Below, one piece after another: positions 47,980 to 62,400 of a DNA stretch of 64,000 nt (the stretch's first letter is position 1; every line of letters begins with the position of its first letter). Source of the stretch: Drosophila pseudoobscura (Eukaryota > Arthropoda > Insecta > Diptera > Drosophilidae). The stretch is from contig NC_046681.1 in assembly GCF_009870125.1 (NCBI RefSeq), forward strand, positions 26,310,001 to 26,374,000, given 5' to 3'. Made by a program: the position numbers and the translations under genes. The notes below the pieces were generated by a model. It did no database searches. It saw only the letters and a list, made by a program, of their open reading frames with translations, and was not told the DNA's origin.

Positions 47980-48351
47980 ATGAACTCTCAACCCGAAGGA
48001 AACATATCTGGGTCCAACCAGCAAGATGCCCATTGCAATCCACCACAAGGTATGTGTAAATCGAAGTGCGTGTCTCCATTTGGTAATTTTATATAACTTG
48101 CAGCGACCGGTGGAGAAGTAGCATCAGCCGCAACACAAGATGGGGCTGAGACAGATGGATCCAGTGCGACCATAGATTCCGATTCGGATGAGCAGCAGGG
48201 CCCAGAAGGGACCCACGGACAGAGATATCGATATTCTCAAAGCCAGTTGCGTGAGATTGGCCAACAGATTGGGCGTCAGATTGAGCGTCAGATTCGGCGT
48301 CGACTTATCTCGGCTCCACAATATGACTTTACGATGCGTTTCTGGTACTAA
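47980..48351 (+). CDS. Small unrecognised two-exon gene, 105 residues, basic C-terminal helix
   Basis: Exon 1, 47980-48049 (70 nt, phase 1, donor CAAG|GTATGT). The intron is 54 bp, 48050-48103, ending ATATAACTTGCAG. Exon 2 is 48104-48351 with TAA 48349-48351. All junction and phase signals are good, and a variant ATTAAA at 48427-48432 follows. The protein starts MNSQPEGNISGSNQQDAHCN. It is acidic and Ser/Gly/Gln-rich to about residue 62 (IDSDSDEQQGPEG), then strongly basic and helical (YRYSQSQLREIGQQIGRQIE followed by RQIRRRLIS), and ends in the aromatic tail DFTMRFWY. The LREIGQQI segment resembles the L-x-x-I-G core of BH3 peptides, but Gln replaces the usual Asp. No family is recognised. 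The exon structure argues for a real gene; function is open. Confidence 0.7.
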
Positions 48352-48426
48352 ATGGCGGCGATGTGTGGACTGTGTCGGCGACAATTACACCTAAACATCT
48401 CTTGAAAAACTTATTTACAAATTGTT

Positions 48427-48432
48427 ATTAAA
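48427..48432 (+). terminator. Variant polyadenylation signal of the 105-residue gene
   Basis: ATTAAA, the commonest variant hexamer, 76 bases after the stop codon. Confidence 0.5.
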
Positions 48433-51400
48433 TTCATACTGTTCAAACATTTCTACATCGTGTTCTTTATTGTTGCTTTGAATGAATGAATGCTTATTGG
48501 CGCTGTTAAAGCGCACTAAAAGCGGCGAATAACGAAGAAGAATAACGGAGAAGAAAGAGATCTGCAATCTCTATTTCATCCATTTTCGTTGCATTCTCAA
48601 AGCCTCGATTGTTAATTAATTTGCATCCCTATCTGCTCTCTCATCCTGGTGGTTTCCCTTTGACTTTGTTTTTGTGGTTCTGTTTCCTTAATTGTTTTCT
48701 TGCTCCAGTTTTGTTTATTCTTCTTGCCAATGGACAACGTTTCCACATTGTTTGCTCTCAGCCACTGATTAAACCTTTAAAAATGCACCAAAAGATGAAC
48801 AATCGAGATGATTTGGTCATGGAAAGGCACTCATTCCCCCTCAGCTCCGACTTTTATCGGTAATAATGGGAAGGAGCGTCCGTCGGAAGGAAGGCTGAGA
48901 GCAGATTTTGGTTTATATTCCGACATAAATTTCAAATACGCCGGAGACGCAGTCGTAAACTTTCGAAAGACAAATCATAAAACGGAGGCTAACAAAAATT
49001 TCATGTGGCAATGTGCCGCAGGAAGAAGGGAGAATCACTTCCCAGAAAAATGTTATCTAATATGTGAGTACGGGTATTACTGAAGAGGAAGGAGGTGGAG
49101 GAATTGTACCACTGAGTGTTGGGATTGCTAATTGGATAGAACTCAAAGATTAAATGCGACCCTGTCCAGTATGCTTCTCCCAATAAGTGGTCAACCTTTC
49201 GCCTTTCTTTCTCCAGTCATTAATCAATTCCCATCCCCCCTCAGACCACCCACATTTGTCACGCCCAAAAAGTTATATCGGTAAAGAAAGAAATCTTGAT
49301 ATATTACAAAGCGCAAGCTCCCCTTGATTTTTCTTTAATTAAAGTCGCCTCGCATCGGACATGAGTTGCTTTCCCGCTGAGCGGGGAGCTTGACAGGGGC
49401 AGAAATTTAATAAAAATGTCAGAAGTGAGACGAAGGGAAAAGACATGGCCACCCGCGATAATTATGAAATTGAAGTAATTTTTCCAGCTGTCACTGGGGG
49501 AAGTTTTCCAGCTAAGGGACTCTAGCGGAGAACTGACCAACCGACAGGTTTAAGGGTGATGGAGAAGAGAAAAGGTGGATCCGAGTGAGTGATTTGCATG
49601 ATGATGCTTCACATGCTGCTCTTCTCTCCTGCGGCATCCACATGAATAAAATCCAATGGACAATTTCGGATAAACTTTCAGGCGTGTGGAAGGCAAATGG
49701 GAGGAGAAGGAAGGATGTGGGCTTACACGTGCTGCCAATGTCATTCCGGCAACATTTTGACAATTTGTGGTAAACAAATAGGAAAGTCAGGAGGAAGGAT
49801 GGAAGGGTGGGATGTCCTTTTGCTGAATTATTCATAAATACGCAACGCATTTGCCGTCTTGTTCTGGGCTCTGTGGAAAATGTTCCCCAACAGTCTATGA
49901 CAGGCGAAAGAAAATGCGAGCACAGACTTGTTTCGAAGGTGTGGCTGACACCGAATATCTGTGGGAATCCGTTTGGAAGACATCTCCACGAATATTCGCC
50001 GAGACTTCTGGCTATGCAACTCAGTTGAATGTGAAATGAGTCGGCCTTTTCTGCCAATATCCACCGATATAAAATATGATACAATCGATGTAGGTGATAT
50101 GGATTGGATCTCTCACTCTGATTGGATAGGATTGATAAAATTTCTGTGCAACAATTTCACTGTTTTAATCATTTCTGGAATGCATATTCCTTAATTAAAT
50201 TTTAGTCAATTTGTGGCACTCGACAGCGTCCGACTCCAGACCCGCATTATAGTTCCTTTTCCACTCTCCAACACTCTGCCAACTGTTTGCGGAACCAACA
50301 AACATATCCCCATCCTGGTGCCCACTTTCTCCTTGGATCTCTTCCCCTGTTTCACATCCGTTTTATGGTTTTGCACTTAGCAATTAACGAGTTTACTTTT
50401 TTAGTGCTGCTCCCAGAACCCGCATGAAGTGGACATCTCCTCCTCTTCCATCCTCATCCTCATCCACACCCATCCCCGTCCCTCCACCACACCATCAGCT
50501 GCTGCTTCACCTCTCTTTCCCTCTCTGCCAGGAACATCTCCCAGTTGGCTCGTTGCTCTCAATTAGAGTGTCACTTCCGTTTGGAATTTAGCTCGCTGCT
50601 GGACAAATTTACCTATGTGCAGGTGCCACCACTTGCTCCACCTGTATCACCTGCACCACCTTCTGCTGCCTCTCCTCCCCTTGTTTCCCCTCTCAGCTGC
50701 CATAAAACAGAACTCGGACACGAACTGCATTGCGGTGTTTGCCTCTTTGGGGGATGTCCCACGAGGATGCGGATGGGGATGGAGATGTGGATTTTGAGGG
50801 ACTCCAACTTGGAATCCTCTTTGGCATTTTACTGAGGAATTATCACAGTTCAGGGAAGGATTTAGTGTGTGGTTTCCATCAAGTTCAAGGTCCAAGGAAA
50901 TGCGATCCCTTTGCACACCTTATTCCCTTCCCTTTGAGAACTTTGTCCAGTTGGAATTCCCTTTTCAATTGCATTAAATTCTGCTCGCGCATAAAGAAAA
51001 CTTTTTACTGTTTTCTCCAGAGGTCTCCTGGGTACAAATGAATGCACACTACTCTTAGGAGAGTTTCTTCTTTTCTCAGATTTCTCTCTCCTGTCCTTCC
51101 ACCGTGGTGCAGAAGGTGGTGGAAGAGAGAGGGCGATGACGATGGGCACAAAGTGCAACGGAAATTATTTCTAAATATAAATTGCACGGCGATAGCAAAT
51201 GGGAAAATGTCAAAGAAAATTTAAGAAGTGGAAAGCAGACGATGATAGGGAAGGTGATGAGAAGTCAGGAAATACCGAATCGGACTCTGATTGAATTGGC
51301 GTCAAGGAATCGAACGACATGGCCCTGGCAGGAGAGAGGGAGGCAGCGTAAGAGAAACGAGAGCAGATTCTGCGAAACGCCAGTGGATTCCAGAGGCATG

Positions 51401-53699
51401 TTTCTCCTTCCGCTTCCGGCTAGAGTTGCAAACACATGTCGGCCTTCACCTTCCCATTTAATTTGTTTTGCGGCTTTTCTTGGGCCTGGCTGCCTTAAGA
51501 TCCTCCTCGTCCCTCTGTGAGGTTTCTCCCTGGGAACTTCCCATTAATTATAGGAAAAGTGCTTGGCAAAACATTTTCACATCATTAAAAATTATTTATG
51601 TGGGCGGACCTCAAGGATAACAGGAAGCCAAGGATACAACTCAAATAGAATTAATGTCTGTATTCAGCTTCCTGACTCCCCGCTCCTCTGGTACTTCTGA
51701 TAAAGAAAAGAGGAGGAGGAGAAGAAACTTTGAGACGAAATATTTCTACAGAGTACTACAAGGATCTTAAAGATCGTTCCATTCAAATTTACATAATTCG
51801 TTGCAAGTTTTGGGGCCAACATTTAACGAGCCCCACAATTTGTCAGCGGACAGCGGACAAGGCATGCCACAGTCCTCGAATTATTCATGGGAAAAGGAGG
51901 GGGACAGCGGGGAGACAGGTGGAACAGGTGTGAGTGTGATGGAAAGGGAAAGGCGCTCTGTCTGCGGCAGCTTAAGAACAATCAACTTTTGGGTCTATGA
52001 ATTTGTAATTGGAAAGCAGACAAAAGTGAAATGTCTGGAAGCAGAGAACAATCCTTCAAGGAATGAGGATGGCTATGGGTGGAAGTGTAGGGGGTATATT
52101 CTTTGGATAAATGAAGCATTTAGGCAAAAAATCAAATGTAGATATCATGCGTTAATGGAATGGTAAAAGCTTCAGGCTTTATCATCGTCGACTTTGATAT
52201 AAAAGACTCGTATGTATAGGAACCTATTCTTGTGTAATACCTTTGATATATCTATGAATGTTGAATACCTAAAGTATAATATATTCATCAGGTGTAACTT
52301 CTATGACAATACTTGTGCCCACTCCTCTAGCTCTTCGGTTTATAGTTTCCACCCTCCCAAGATTATTCAGCTCCATGGCATGAGTAAGCCAAGTGTAAAT
52401 TCTAAACAATCAAAAAGCGATTTATGGCCAATTAGAAACGACATTTAACCAAGCCAAAAACCCAAATGGGGATTCGAATGGATAGAAGGAGGGTGCGGTG
52501 TGTACCGAAATGCAAAAACAATTTCCGAATTAATTGGGAAATACCAACAACCGACCGACGGATGGAGGAAGTCCGCATTTCATTTGCGGCCATCGGTAAA
52601 TAATTGAGACCTGCTGCAGTTACCGCCAAAGTGGGAAATGTGTGTCCGCCCCCTCATGATATATTCCGGTATTACCGACCTAGTCAGAGCTATTTAATCA
52701 CCAAATGATATGGGCAAACAAGGCAGACGGCCGATATGGATACAAAAAGGGGCGTGGCTGCATTGACGTTCAATGAAAATTGTCAGAGGAAAGTGGGATG
52801 AAGGAGATCTATGACAAGGAGCTTCGATTGCCGCAGGACTTTCAAATTTTTATCAATTTCGTTGCCGCTGCTTGGATCTCGTTTTTGGCATTTTTGGCAA
52901 CTTTTCACATTGGTTTTCCAATGCGATTCAGACAATATCCTGTCACAATTGTCGCTGTCTCTCAGCCTTGTCTCTCTTTGCCGCGGGGCCTTTTGTTTGG
53001 TTCGCGCTGGTATCGATTATTTCATTCGATAATAGAATGGGATAATAGAGGCTAAAGTCGGTAAGAGGAATATTCACTATCTGGAAGAGATGTTGTGTCC
53101 CATGTCTCCTCCATTTTGCGGGCTGCAAGGACTGCAACTCTTCAAGTTTCGCGACTGTAGCCAGAGACGTTCCCCACTTTAGGATCCGAATTTAAATTTG
53201 CAATACGAAAGATGTTTAAGCAATCATGATATGTTCCCTAAATTCCCTTTTCTTCATCTTTTAGATGGAGCAGATGACAAAGTGAATTTGAAAGCATTTA
53301 TTTCGTCTCATTCGGGATTCTCGATGCTCTGCTGGATTCCCGCTTTCTATTTAAGCGCTGAATAATTGTCTTCAAGTATTCGGCAGTTCAATCCACGCAT
53401 TTCTCGGCATTCCACAGACAACCTCCCAGTCATCATCATCATCCTCATCGATGAGGTCGCACGTGACCCAGTGCCACATGGATCCCCTCGTTTACCCTCT
53501 CTATCCCTCGAATCGGAAACAAAAGACCCGGAAAATGTCAACAAACAGAAGCGAAGAAATCGAGAAAAGAGTGTGGAAAAAGTGTCAGGAGAAGTGGAAG
53601 GGAGAGGCTCCTCAGTCAATTCGCCAAGTGAATATTTTGTGTCGCTTTGTATTTTGCATGCGTATGCCACAATCTCCAATCCCACTGTCAATATGTTCA

Positions 53700-53727
53700 C
53701 AAGAGAAAGAGAGAGAGAGAAAGAGGG
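53700..53727. repeat. (GA)n tract
   Basis: AAGAGAAAGAGAGAGAGAGA and continuation; a potential GAGA-factor site cluster or a plain microsatellite. Confidence 0.7.
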
Positions 53728-55374
53728 AATGCGAGAACCACATGGAAGACTTGTTCCTCACGTAGCCGTAAAACATTTTTGGCTCGACAACACCCAAGCG
53801 GAGCGACGCGTAAAGCGAAGGACAAGCAGAAACTACAAATTTTGCATGAAGGATGCCAAACCGTGCCCTGCTCCGCCCTGCCATTCCTCCCCTCTCTAAC
53901 AATGCCTGCCGTCCATACTCAATAGGGATAGGCGCTTTCAGGTCCTGATGCGACTTTATTATTGCCAATTCTTCCCTCAGGGAGAGAGTCATGAAAATAC
54001 AGAGGAAGAATTCAGATGCACGCGACATTTCAACGAAATTAAAAGAAGGTCGAATGCTCAGAATGTCTTTCAACCAGAACAGTGGGGAGGAGCAGGCTGT
54101 ACGGGGGACGAGCCTCTGAGGTTGCCAATTTAATTCGTTTCTGAATTCCGAATTCAGTTTCTTGGCCTTCGGCCAAAATAATTTACAAGATTACGGCGAA
54201 ACAGCAGCAGCAGCACAAGGAGATGAGTAACGAGACCGATGGGAGGGAGAAAATATGGGCAGAGGAAAGAGGAAGAGCGAGTGTGGAGGGAGTAAATATG
54301 AAATTAATATGGGAAATGGAAACATTCATGGGAAACTCGCATGCAAATCGGAATGAGAATTCGGCTGAATTATAAATTCGAACAGGAAGTAAGGAAGGAT
54401 CGCAGTCAAAACAAACTCAGAGACAGATTTATACTCTTAAAAGTACAAATTGTGGACTATTTAAGGATAGACTGCACCAATAGAGCATAAGGGAATGTTG
54501 AGGCTGGATGGAAATTTTCCAAATTTTTGATTCGATTATTCCTTGATCTTTGGAGAACACATATAATATCTGCAGAGAGAGCTGCATAAGAGCTATAGTT
54601 GGATCTGCCCAATGTTTTGTTTAACTATCTTAAGCAGGTAGCACAGACAAAAGCAAACGAGGCTGGAAATCCTTCTGAATTCATTCGACTTATGTATGCA
54701 TGCAGGGAGCTTCAGTCTCCACCTGATCCCTGGGCATTGTCCCTCCTATAACATTTCCTTTTCCTGGCACTGAACCAGCCTTAGTTCATTTGAAAACTTT
54801 CGACGGAAATACACTAAACTACGAGTAGAACTGGAACTGATGGCACTTGAGCTTGAGCCTGATGAAAACTAATTTGTGATTCAAAAGAACCCAGACGGTG
54901 ATTACTACTGGCCCCATGCCCCAAGCCCTGTGCCCCATGCTTCTTCCACATTCACTCCCCATCTCTGGGACAACCTGAGCAGCAGATTGTCAACGTTTTG
55001 AGTTTCGGCCAGAGGCAGTTTCCCAGCTCCATTTAGGGGCATCTATCCGAATGATTCTGGAACTTGGATAGGAAGTGGGAGGTGGGAGTGGAAGGAACCG
55101 CAGACAAATTTGAAACTTGCACCGCGAAATTACGCGGACTGATGAGCAAAGTTTGCCCAGAGAGACATTCGGATTCAAGACGGTTCTATTCTCTCATTTG
55201 TAGAGAAGAGAAATTACACGCAGAGAATGCAGAAGGTATGGAATGGGCATGCGAATGGGGAGGACGATTCGTTTCGTGCTCAAGTATCGTGTAAATGGTA
55301 ACAATTTATGCTGAATGCCACAGCAACAGCAACTTAGCATCATATTTGGAATACCCTTACTCACACGCATGCGG

Positions 55375-55425
55375 AGACACCACACACAAACACGCACACA
55401 CATACAGAAAACACACACCAACACA
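55375..55425. repeat. Imperfect (CA)n microsatellite
   Basis: Interrupted CA repeats over about 50 bases, followed 150 bases later by (GT)n. Confidence 0.8.
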
Positions 55426-55575
55426 AATGCGGTTTATGGCGCATTATTTAAATTTTCATGCTTTCAAATTTATTTCGCCGACTCATAATTTAATTCAACT
55501 TTTTCTCTGGGATGTTAATGCTCCTCTTTATATCTCCTTCTGTGCGTGTGTGATTGTGCTAATGTGTTGGTGAGC

Positions 55576-55592
55576 GTGTGTGTGTGTGTGTG
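55576..55592. repeat. (GT)n microsatellite
   Basis: About eight uninterrupted GT units. Confidence 0.85.
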
Positions 55593-58500
55593 CTGCTTCC
55601 TTTTAGCGGAAATTTTTCGCTTCCTTTTCTGTGGCTTTCTTGTTTTTGGCTGCTGCATATTATTTGGTAGCTGAAAGTACTCAATGGATGACACGGGGGA
55701 CGAGGTAAGAGTCAGTCACCTACTACCACCCCTCCACAGGAACCACAACAGTTACCTTTCGGCTTAGAGGCCCTTTGTCTCCGACCCACATCGCTGTAAG
55801 CCCTCCTCTCAGCATACAAAAGCAATTACGATGCGTCCTTCACTGTCGCAGGAGGAGGCCCCAAACGGTTCCCTTATCGGAGATGGCGGAGGGAATCGCG
55901 AGAAAGTCAAGGGATTGGCAGTACACCGCTTTCCGCAGCCTCATTCCACTCCTACTCCCCGGACGAGGCCAAAATGTGTTAAAGTGAAGGGAAATCTTTG
56001 GCAGAGCCACAAATGTTGGCTCGTCTGTCTGACAGATTTTCGGTTTGATGGGAAGCTGCAGGAGGAAAACAATTGAAAACTGCCGGCTCCCCTCGTGCAT
56101 TTCATAATTAAGAAGAGGAAGCAGGAACTTTGTTTTTCCATTCGGGGAAATCCCACAAATCTGTTGAAGGAAAAAAACTGTGACGCGACCTCAAATTCGG
56201 GGATGGGGAAAAGTATTAAAAAAGTGAAAATGGACCAAGAAACGGAGAAGGGAAATTTACTGCTGACTTTGTTTCCATTTATCGCAAATTTTTTTTCATC
56301 CGCTACTTTGTGCAGAGTCTTCCTTTGTCTGTCCCGTCGGAAAACCGATACAAATGCTGGAAAGTGACCCTGAATGAAGAGGCAATTCAAAGAGAAAAAT
56401 CTGCTTTAAGCTGCTCAATGGAATATCAAAAGAACAGCAATGGAATAGCGATTTTAAAAAATATTTGTGACATGAGCAATAAATATTTCCCAATAGTAGC
56501 AGCATTTCATATCCCTCTCCTGTATTTAAGCCATTCTTCCTTCTTATCCTTATAAAATAAACAAAAATAAATTCTGCACATTTCCTTTCTCCTGTTTTCA
56601 TTCAGATTTTCCTGTAAATATTTTTCCAGGCAAATGAAAACATTTATTTACTCGATAAGTTCTGTTTTCACTTGGAGAGGAAGCAAAACTTTGGCTAAAA
56701 ATCAAACTAAAAGTTGGACATTTTTTGTGGCACTCTCAAAGAAAGGAGAGGGAAAGAGAGACAGGATAGGCAAAATATTAAATACAATTACCAAATTAAT
56801 TTACATTTCGGAACTTTAGAAACAATTAAAAAGTTAAGAAACCACCAGCCCAAAATGGTATAAATTAAACTATAAATATTCCCCTGATACGAGAATGTTT
56901 TGCATTGGAAAGTTTGCCAATAAAGAGAGATGTGTTTGCGGAAATCCTATCCTAATCCTATGTACAGCACCCCGCATTTCACTTTTCACCGATTCCAAAA
57001 ATATTTCAATTGAATATTCCGTTTGCTCTGCGGATACCAGGAATCAAAGAACCAAAGCAAAAGAACCACAAAGGTCTGTGTGTAGCGGAGTTTTCATTGG
57101 GGCTTTCGTGTTTTCCCGGAGTACTTCCCAGGGAAATAAACATGGAAATTGCGCAGTTTTCCTTCTGTTTGTCTGTGGATTCTTTGCCTGCTTCTGCATC
57201 TCTTCTATTCGGAGGCAAACAAATTAACAGAAATGTTGAACAATATTGTTCGACGACAGACGACAAAAGGAAAGCAGAGAGAAAGAGAGAGCGGAAGAAG
57301 TTTTCCTGCCACACAAATCAATTAAAAGTTTGCCCCAAGCTCAGACAGAATCTCTTCAATCTTCCATCTTCATCGGGATTTAAAGGAAACTGTCTCCTGG
57401 TATGGAAGGGGATGCCTGGCCATGGATGGGATAGGATGGGATTCGAGCAGCTGATGTAAAGGCAAATCGAACATTGATTGATGTCAGGATCCACTCGACT
57501 CATTCTCATACTCATCTACTTTTCATCCCACCATTTCTAATTGATAATTAAATTGAGACTTTTGTTTGCTGCACTGAAATTTTGAGGAGCCGATGGGCAA
57601 GCAATCCCATTCTCTAAACAAAATATATTTAAATTTCCTTCCATTCCACCAATAATGTGCGAATCGTTGACATGAATAATAAGAGCATTTCGGACAGAGC
57701 CCCCGACTCGCGGCAGACTCCTTTCGGAGGGCCACTGAAAGGACTACTGACCTCCCCCAAATGGTGGCCCTCGAACGGATGTCGGGCATCCTCAGCCAAC
57801 AAATTTATGGCAACAGCAAGAGAGAGGATAAATGAGAGTGAAAGCTCCTTCTCTGAGTTATCTGAGAGACACTCCCATTGAAAGAGACACAGATGGAATG
57901 TTGCTGGCGGCATGCCACCGTTGTCTGGCAACATTTGTTGCGTGCGGTTTGGTATAAGGGGCAGGCAGCATCCCTTGGATCTCCCTTTGCGAGTCCTTCA
58001 TATTGATTTCTCGCTCTGTTTGGGCTTCGATTTTGTGGCTGAAAGAGGCAGAAAAAAAGGACAATGTTGAATGGTAGCAGGAGATGAATTTCTGGGTCAA
58101 TTGCTTTTCGTGTGCGTATTTTTGTTCTCAGGAAAAGCCACATGGTATGGTGTGTTCAACATGGAGCTCTTCCAGTCATCTCCCTCTGACAACACTTAAA
58201 TCCAATTACGAACTTGGCCCAAACTGAGCATCAAACAGGTTATTGAGTTTGAGGCCTTGGTATAAAGTTTTACCTGGCAATTAGATGGGGATCCCAATGC
58301 CAACGCAGGACTCACCCACAAAATATGTATGTTATTTTGTTTGTCGTTGAGAATATCCAACAGCAATCCGCAGACAACGCCAAAATTTAATGAGCAGATG
58401 CAGGTCAAAGTGCAACGAAGAATGTCCTCTCTCTTCCCACGATGGATCTGCTGCCATGCCCCACCATCCATGATAGATGGAGCTGACTGGTTTTGGCACC

Positions 58501-59417
58501 CATTTAAAATTCCGTGCACGCAGAACGTCAGCGCTGCTCCTCATTCGCTTCCCGTCCTCGTCCTGGCTGTGGTCCGGCTCCGGACTCGTCCTTTGCTAAA
58601 CTGAAGGGAGCTGTGGTCGCCATGGATGGGGCTCCGGTTCCGTATCAGGGATCAGGGGAGTGGCAGGGGGCGGATTGTGCAGGAAGCCGACAAGGTGCAG
58701 CTGCAATTTGGGGCCTGGGCTCGGTTCACATTGTCAGCACTTTCATTATTGCCCGCATTTTCGACGAGGACGGGGGCGGTGTCGGATGAGGGAGGGATAG
58801 GGATAGAGATGGCAGAGTGGCAGCGTGCAGCTGAATTCAGTTGATTGGAACACTTTTCCACGCTATACGTTTTCCTTTGTGGGCCAAAGCGAGTTCCAGC
58901 GAGATAGCAAACAAACCATTTTCCAGGCATCGGATGATGAAAGGCATCCAAATTGAGATGAAATCCGAGCTGGTCAATGGAACATCCAAGAGGAGGACGT
59001 CCATGTCAGATGTGGAACAGAAGATTTGATCGATTTACTTAATTTGTTTTAAGGGAGATTGAAGAGAGAGTTCGAAAATATGAGATTGTATTCAGATAAG
59101 CCATTTGATATTATATTATTTGATCCATTCGCCTATTATTAACTTATTTTTCTGCCAATGAACAGCTTACATGGGGTTAATCATACGCAGCGGTGTCCAC
59201 ATCGCATGCTCCCCAGGGGAAAAGCTTTTCCATCTGATTGGGATCTGCTTTCGGTTGCCGTTCTACTTCTGCTCTCAGAATTTTTAATGAGTTTTCGGTC
59301 CGAGACAAGTTCGGACAAATTCGAGGAATGTATTCCCCATCCTCTGCCTTCACTCCAGCAGAGTTCAAGGTTTCGTCCTGTCCTTGAACTCACAGATGAA
59401 GAAACTTAAATGGAAAT

Positions 59418-59440
59418 TGGAATGGGAATGGGAATGGGAG
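59418..59440. repeat. (GGAATG)n hexamer repeat
   Basis: Three to four units of GGAATG, representative of the purine-rich simple sequence of this region. Confidence 0.75.
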
Positions 59441-62400
59441 TAGCAGACTGGGAAAGTATTTCTATGAAAGAAACTATGCCACAGAGGCAGAGGAGATGTC
59501 CCCACTTCACACTTTCCATTTCTAATTCATTTCCCGTATTGTTTTTCGTTCGGAATTTTCTTGGCCTACAAATGCAAATGGAAACTCTTGAATAGAGTGG
59601 AAAATCCTCACGATATTCCGCCCCACGCATGCCCGCGGTTCTGCCAAGGAAAGAGTGATGCCTCCATGCTTCTCCCTGAACATTCCTCTCCTGACATGGC
59701 CTGACCCCAATGCAAGACTAGTTGTGGTTCCCCTTCCGCCCTCCCTCTCCATGCAACTACTCATTCTCCCACTCGGATGTGCCTTCAACGTAGGGTTGGG
59801 TCTGGGGTCACATAAATTTGAATGTTTTGCCTTGTTTGAGATGCTAATGTTGGCTATGGAGAAGGAGTACGGCATGGGAGTATGGATGGAAGTCCGGGAG
59901 AAGGTGGGCAACGAGGCAAGGAAACATATCTCAGTTCTCGAGAGGTTAACAGGAGGCCAGAGGGGAAAGTCAAGTTGCAACAGCTTCAAAGTCACGTCTT
60001 GCGGCGCTCAATTGTGCGACAGGACTCGGAGAACTTCACAGAATGGGTCGAAGGTGCTGCATGATTTATGGAAGGATGGATGGATAGCGGGGGAATATAG
60101 TGAGCAGGGAGAGGGGCAAAACTGATGCACTTGTTGTTGCTGTTTATCTTCCAGTTGGTTAATATCCTCCGAGAAGGGAGACACAACACAGCGACCAGCA
60201 CCCGGGAAAAGGGCAACTCTCCTGAATGGCATCATTATTTGCATATGCCACACTTGTACCTGCCCCTGCCCCACTGAGCCACTTGCCGCGACTTTGCACA
60301 GAATCCATGCAAATGCGATGGAGATATATTTCATATCCCCCAGTCTCAGTCTCAGTCCCATTCTCCCGTTTGCTCTGCTGCTCGGAGAATTGTTCAGTGA
60401 GCGCCCAGTGGGGCATGCATAAAATATGTTACAAGGCAAACCGACCAAGCCCACATCAATGCACGGGTATGGTAATGGAAGGGTGGGAAATGGGAGGTAT
60501 CAGAGGAGGATGTCATCCATCCATCGATAAATTCGTTAAAATCTTCCCTTCTTTCAATTAAAAAGAGGAAAACAGAATAAACCGAGAAAATTTAAAGCCA
60601 AGCAAGTAAAGGCCATGTAAAGTGAAATGTCATCAGAGATGGGGATACAGCAGGGATGGGTGGCGAGAGCTGGAGAGTAAAAGAAGGCGGATGGCAAACG
60701 ATATGCCACGACTCCACGCCTTCTGTCCAGAAGATCAGATGATGGACAGAACGGAGCTGGAGCTGCCATAATGAAGATATAAAAGTTTCGATTTACCGAT
60801 TGCGTGGAATGGAATTAAGGAATCGAAGTCTGGAAATGTACAGGGAGAAGGCCAACTCCTTCTCCTTTACATTTCCCAACTGCGACTGTTGCAATGAAAC
60901 TATATAAGAGGAGAACCTCTCTCTCCCTCATCTTCCAGAGTTATTTCATGCGAAAGGAGAAGGAGGTTGAGGAAGTGTGACTGAATGTTAATTAAATGCA
61001 ATTTCATCGCAAGTTGAAAACTTCTCCACGACCCACTGGAGAGAAATTTATACGTGGGAGCGAAGGATGATAAAATGGAGAAATGGCAGAGCTATCCTGT
61101 CTATATTTCAGTTTAAATTGCCCTTTCCTCTGCCTATTTTCTTTCTCTCTTTACCGCATCTTAATCATTTCTCTATTTCTTTCTTGTTTCTTATTCCCCA
61201 TTTGGAAACTCCTACAAGTTGAGAGGTCTCTTTCCCTGATAAATCGCAATAAGTCGCAATAAATCTGTTTCAGAATTGTTTTCTTCTCTCAATAATAGAG
61301 CTTTTCCATCAAACCTTTTCGTACCATCGCCTTGACTTTCGCCCACTTTTCACCTCATCAAAAGAAAATATATCACTTCGACCCCAAATCCTGCCAAATG
61401 GAGTCTCGAGCCTCAATTCATAGGAGGAGGGGATCCGAATGTGATTAAAATAAGAGCCGCTGCAGGCGCTGGAACGCTGGATTGGATGCAGCACATTACG
61501 GAAATTAATGGGTGCCGGTAGCGTATGAGTAATTTAAGACAGTTTCTCATTCCTACTGCTGTCGAGGCTGTCGAGGCGGGTGGAACACTTTCTCGTTTTC
61601 AGTTTTCTCTGGGAAATGTGTGAAGAGGTTCCTAATTAATTTTGTATGACTACGCAAATGAAAAGGAGACTAGGGAAGGAGGGAACATGGAGTTCCTGGT
61701 GGGACTGGGCAAGTCATGTGAACTAATGATAAACACTTTCGGAGGGATTCAGTTCCGGAAGGGCAGGGGAAGTGGCGATGGGAGAGGAAACAAAGCAGAA
61801 GCGGAAGCTCCGATAACGGACAGAAGAACATGCAACGCTGACAGGAAGTGAGGAAGGAGGGAGGGGGGAGCAGTCACAGTTACAGGATGTGGATGGAGTA
61901 CCCTATCCGATGTGGGGTCTGCATTTGTAGAGCTAAATATTCGAGAGTTTAATTGAAAATACAAATAATTTGCAAATGTTTTCCCCAGGTTCAACTTCAA
62001 CTCCGGTGAAACAGAAATGGATAAGGGAAAAGGGATCCAAAGTGGGTCAAAATGTATAGAAAAATGTATAAAAACAGTTCCAATTGATTAAGGGCAGGCG
62101 AACCCACAGGCTGGCTAATGAGGCATCCACATGGAACACATTCCAAATGCTGTAAATGATGTAATTCTAATTCAAATTCGAATTGAAACAGAAATGGAAA
62201 TCGACTGGAAATGTAAGCAATGCTAACGAGGGAAAGCAGAACAATCAAATGGTGCGCCTCACTGGAGCTGTCAAACGGAAAATGGGAAATGAAGCTGTCA
62301 ATTAAAGTCGGAGGATCCATCCCCCATCGATTCTCCTCTGGAGAGAGCACCAGAGTCTCATGAAGGGAATCCCCGATTGAATATGCAGCCAACTTTGTCC

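Noticed and set aside
49512-50084. 190-codon minus-strand frame
   Set aside because: Starts at TTG, has no splice or promoter context, and lies in stop-depleted, purine-skewed DNA with overlapping frames on the other strand.
53366-53899. 177-codon plus-strand frame crossing a GA repeat
   Set aside because: Begins at TTG and includes a microsatellite-encoded Arg-Glu run; no conserved segment.
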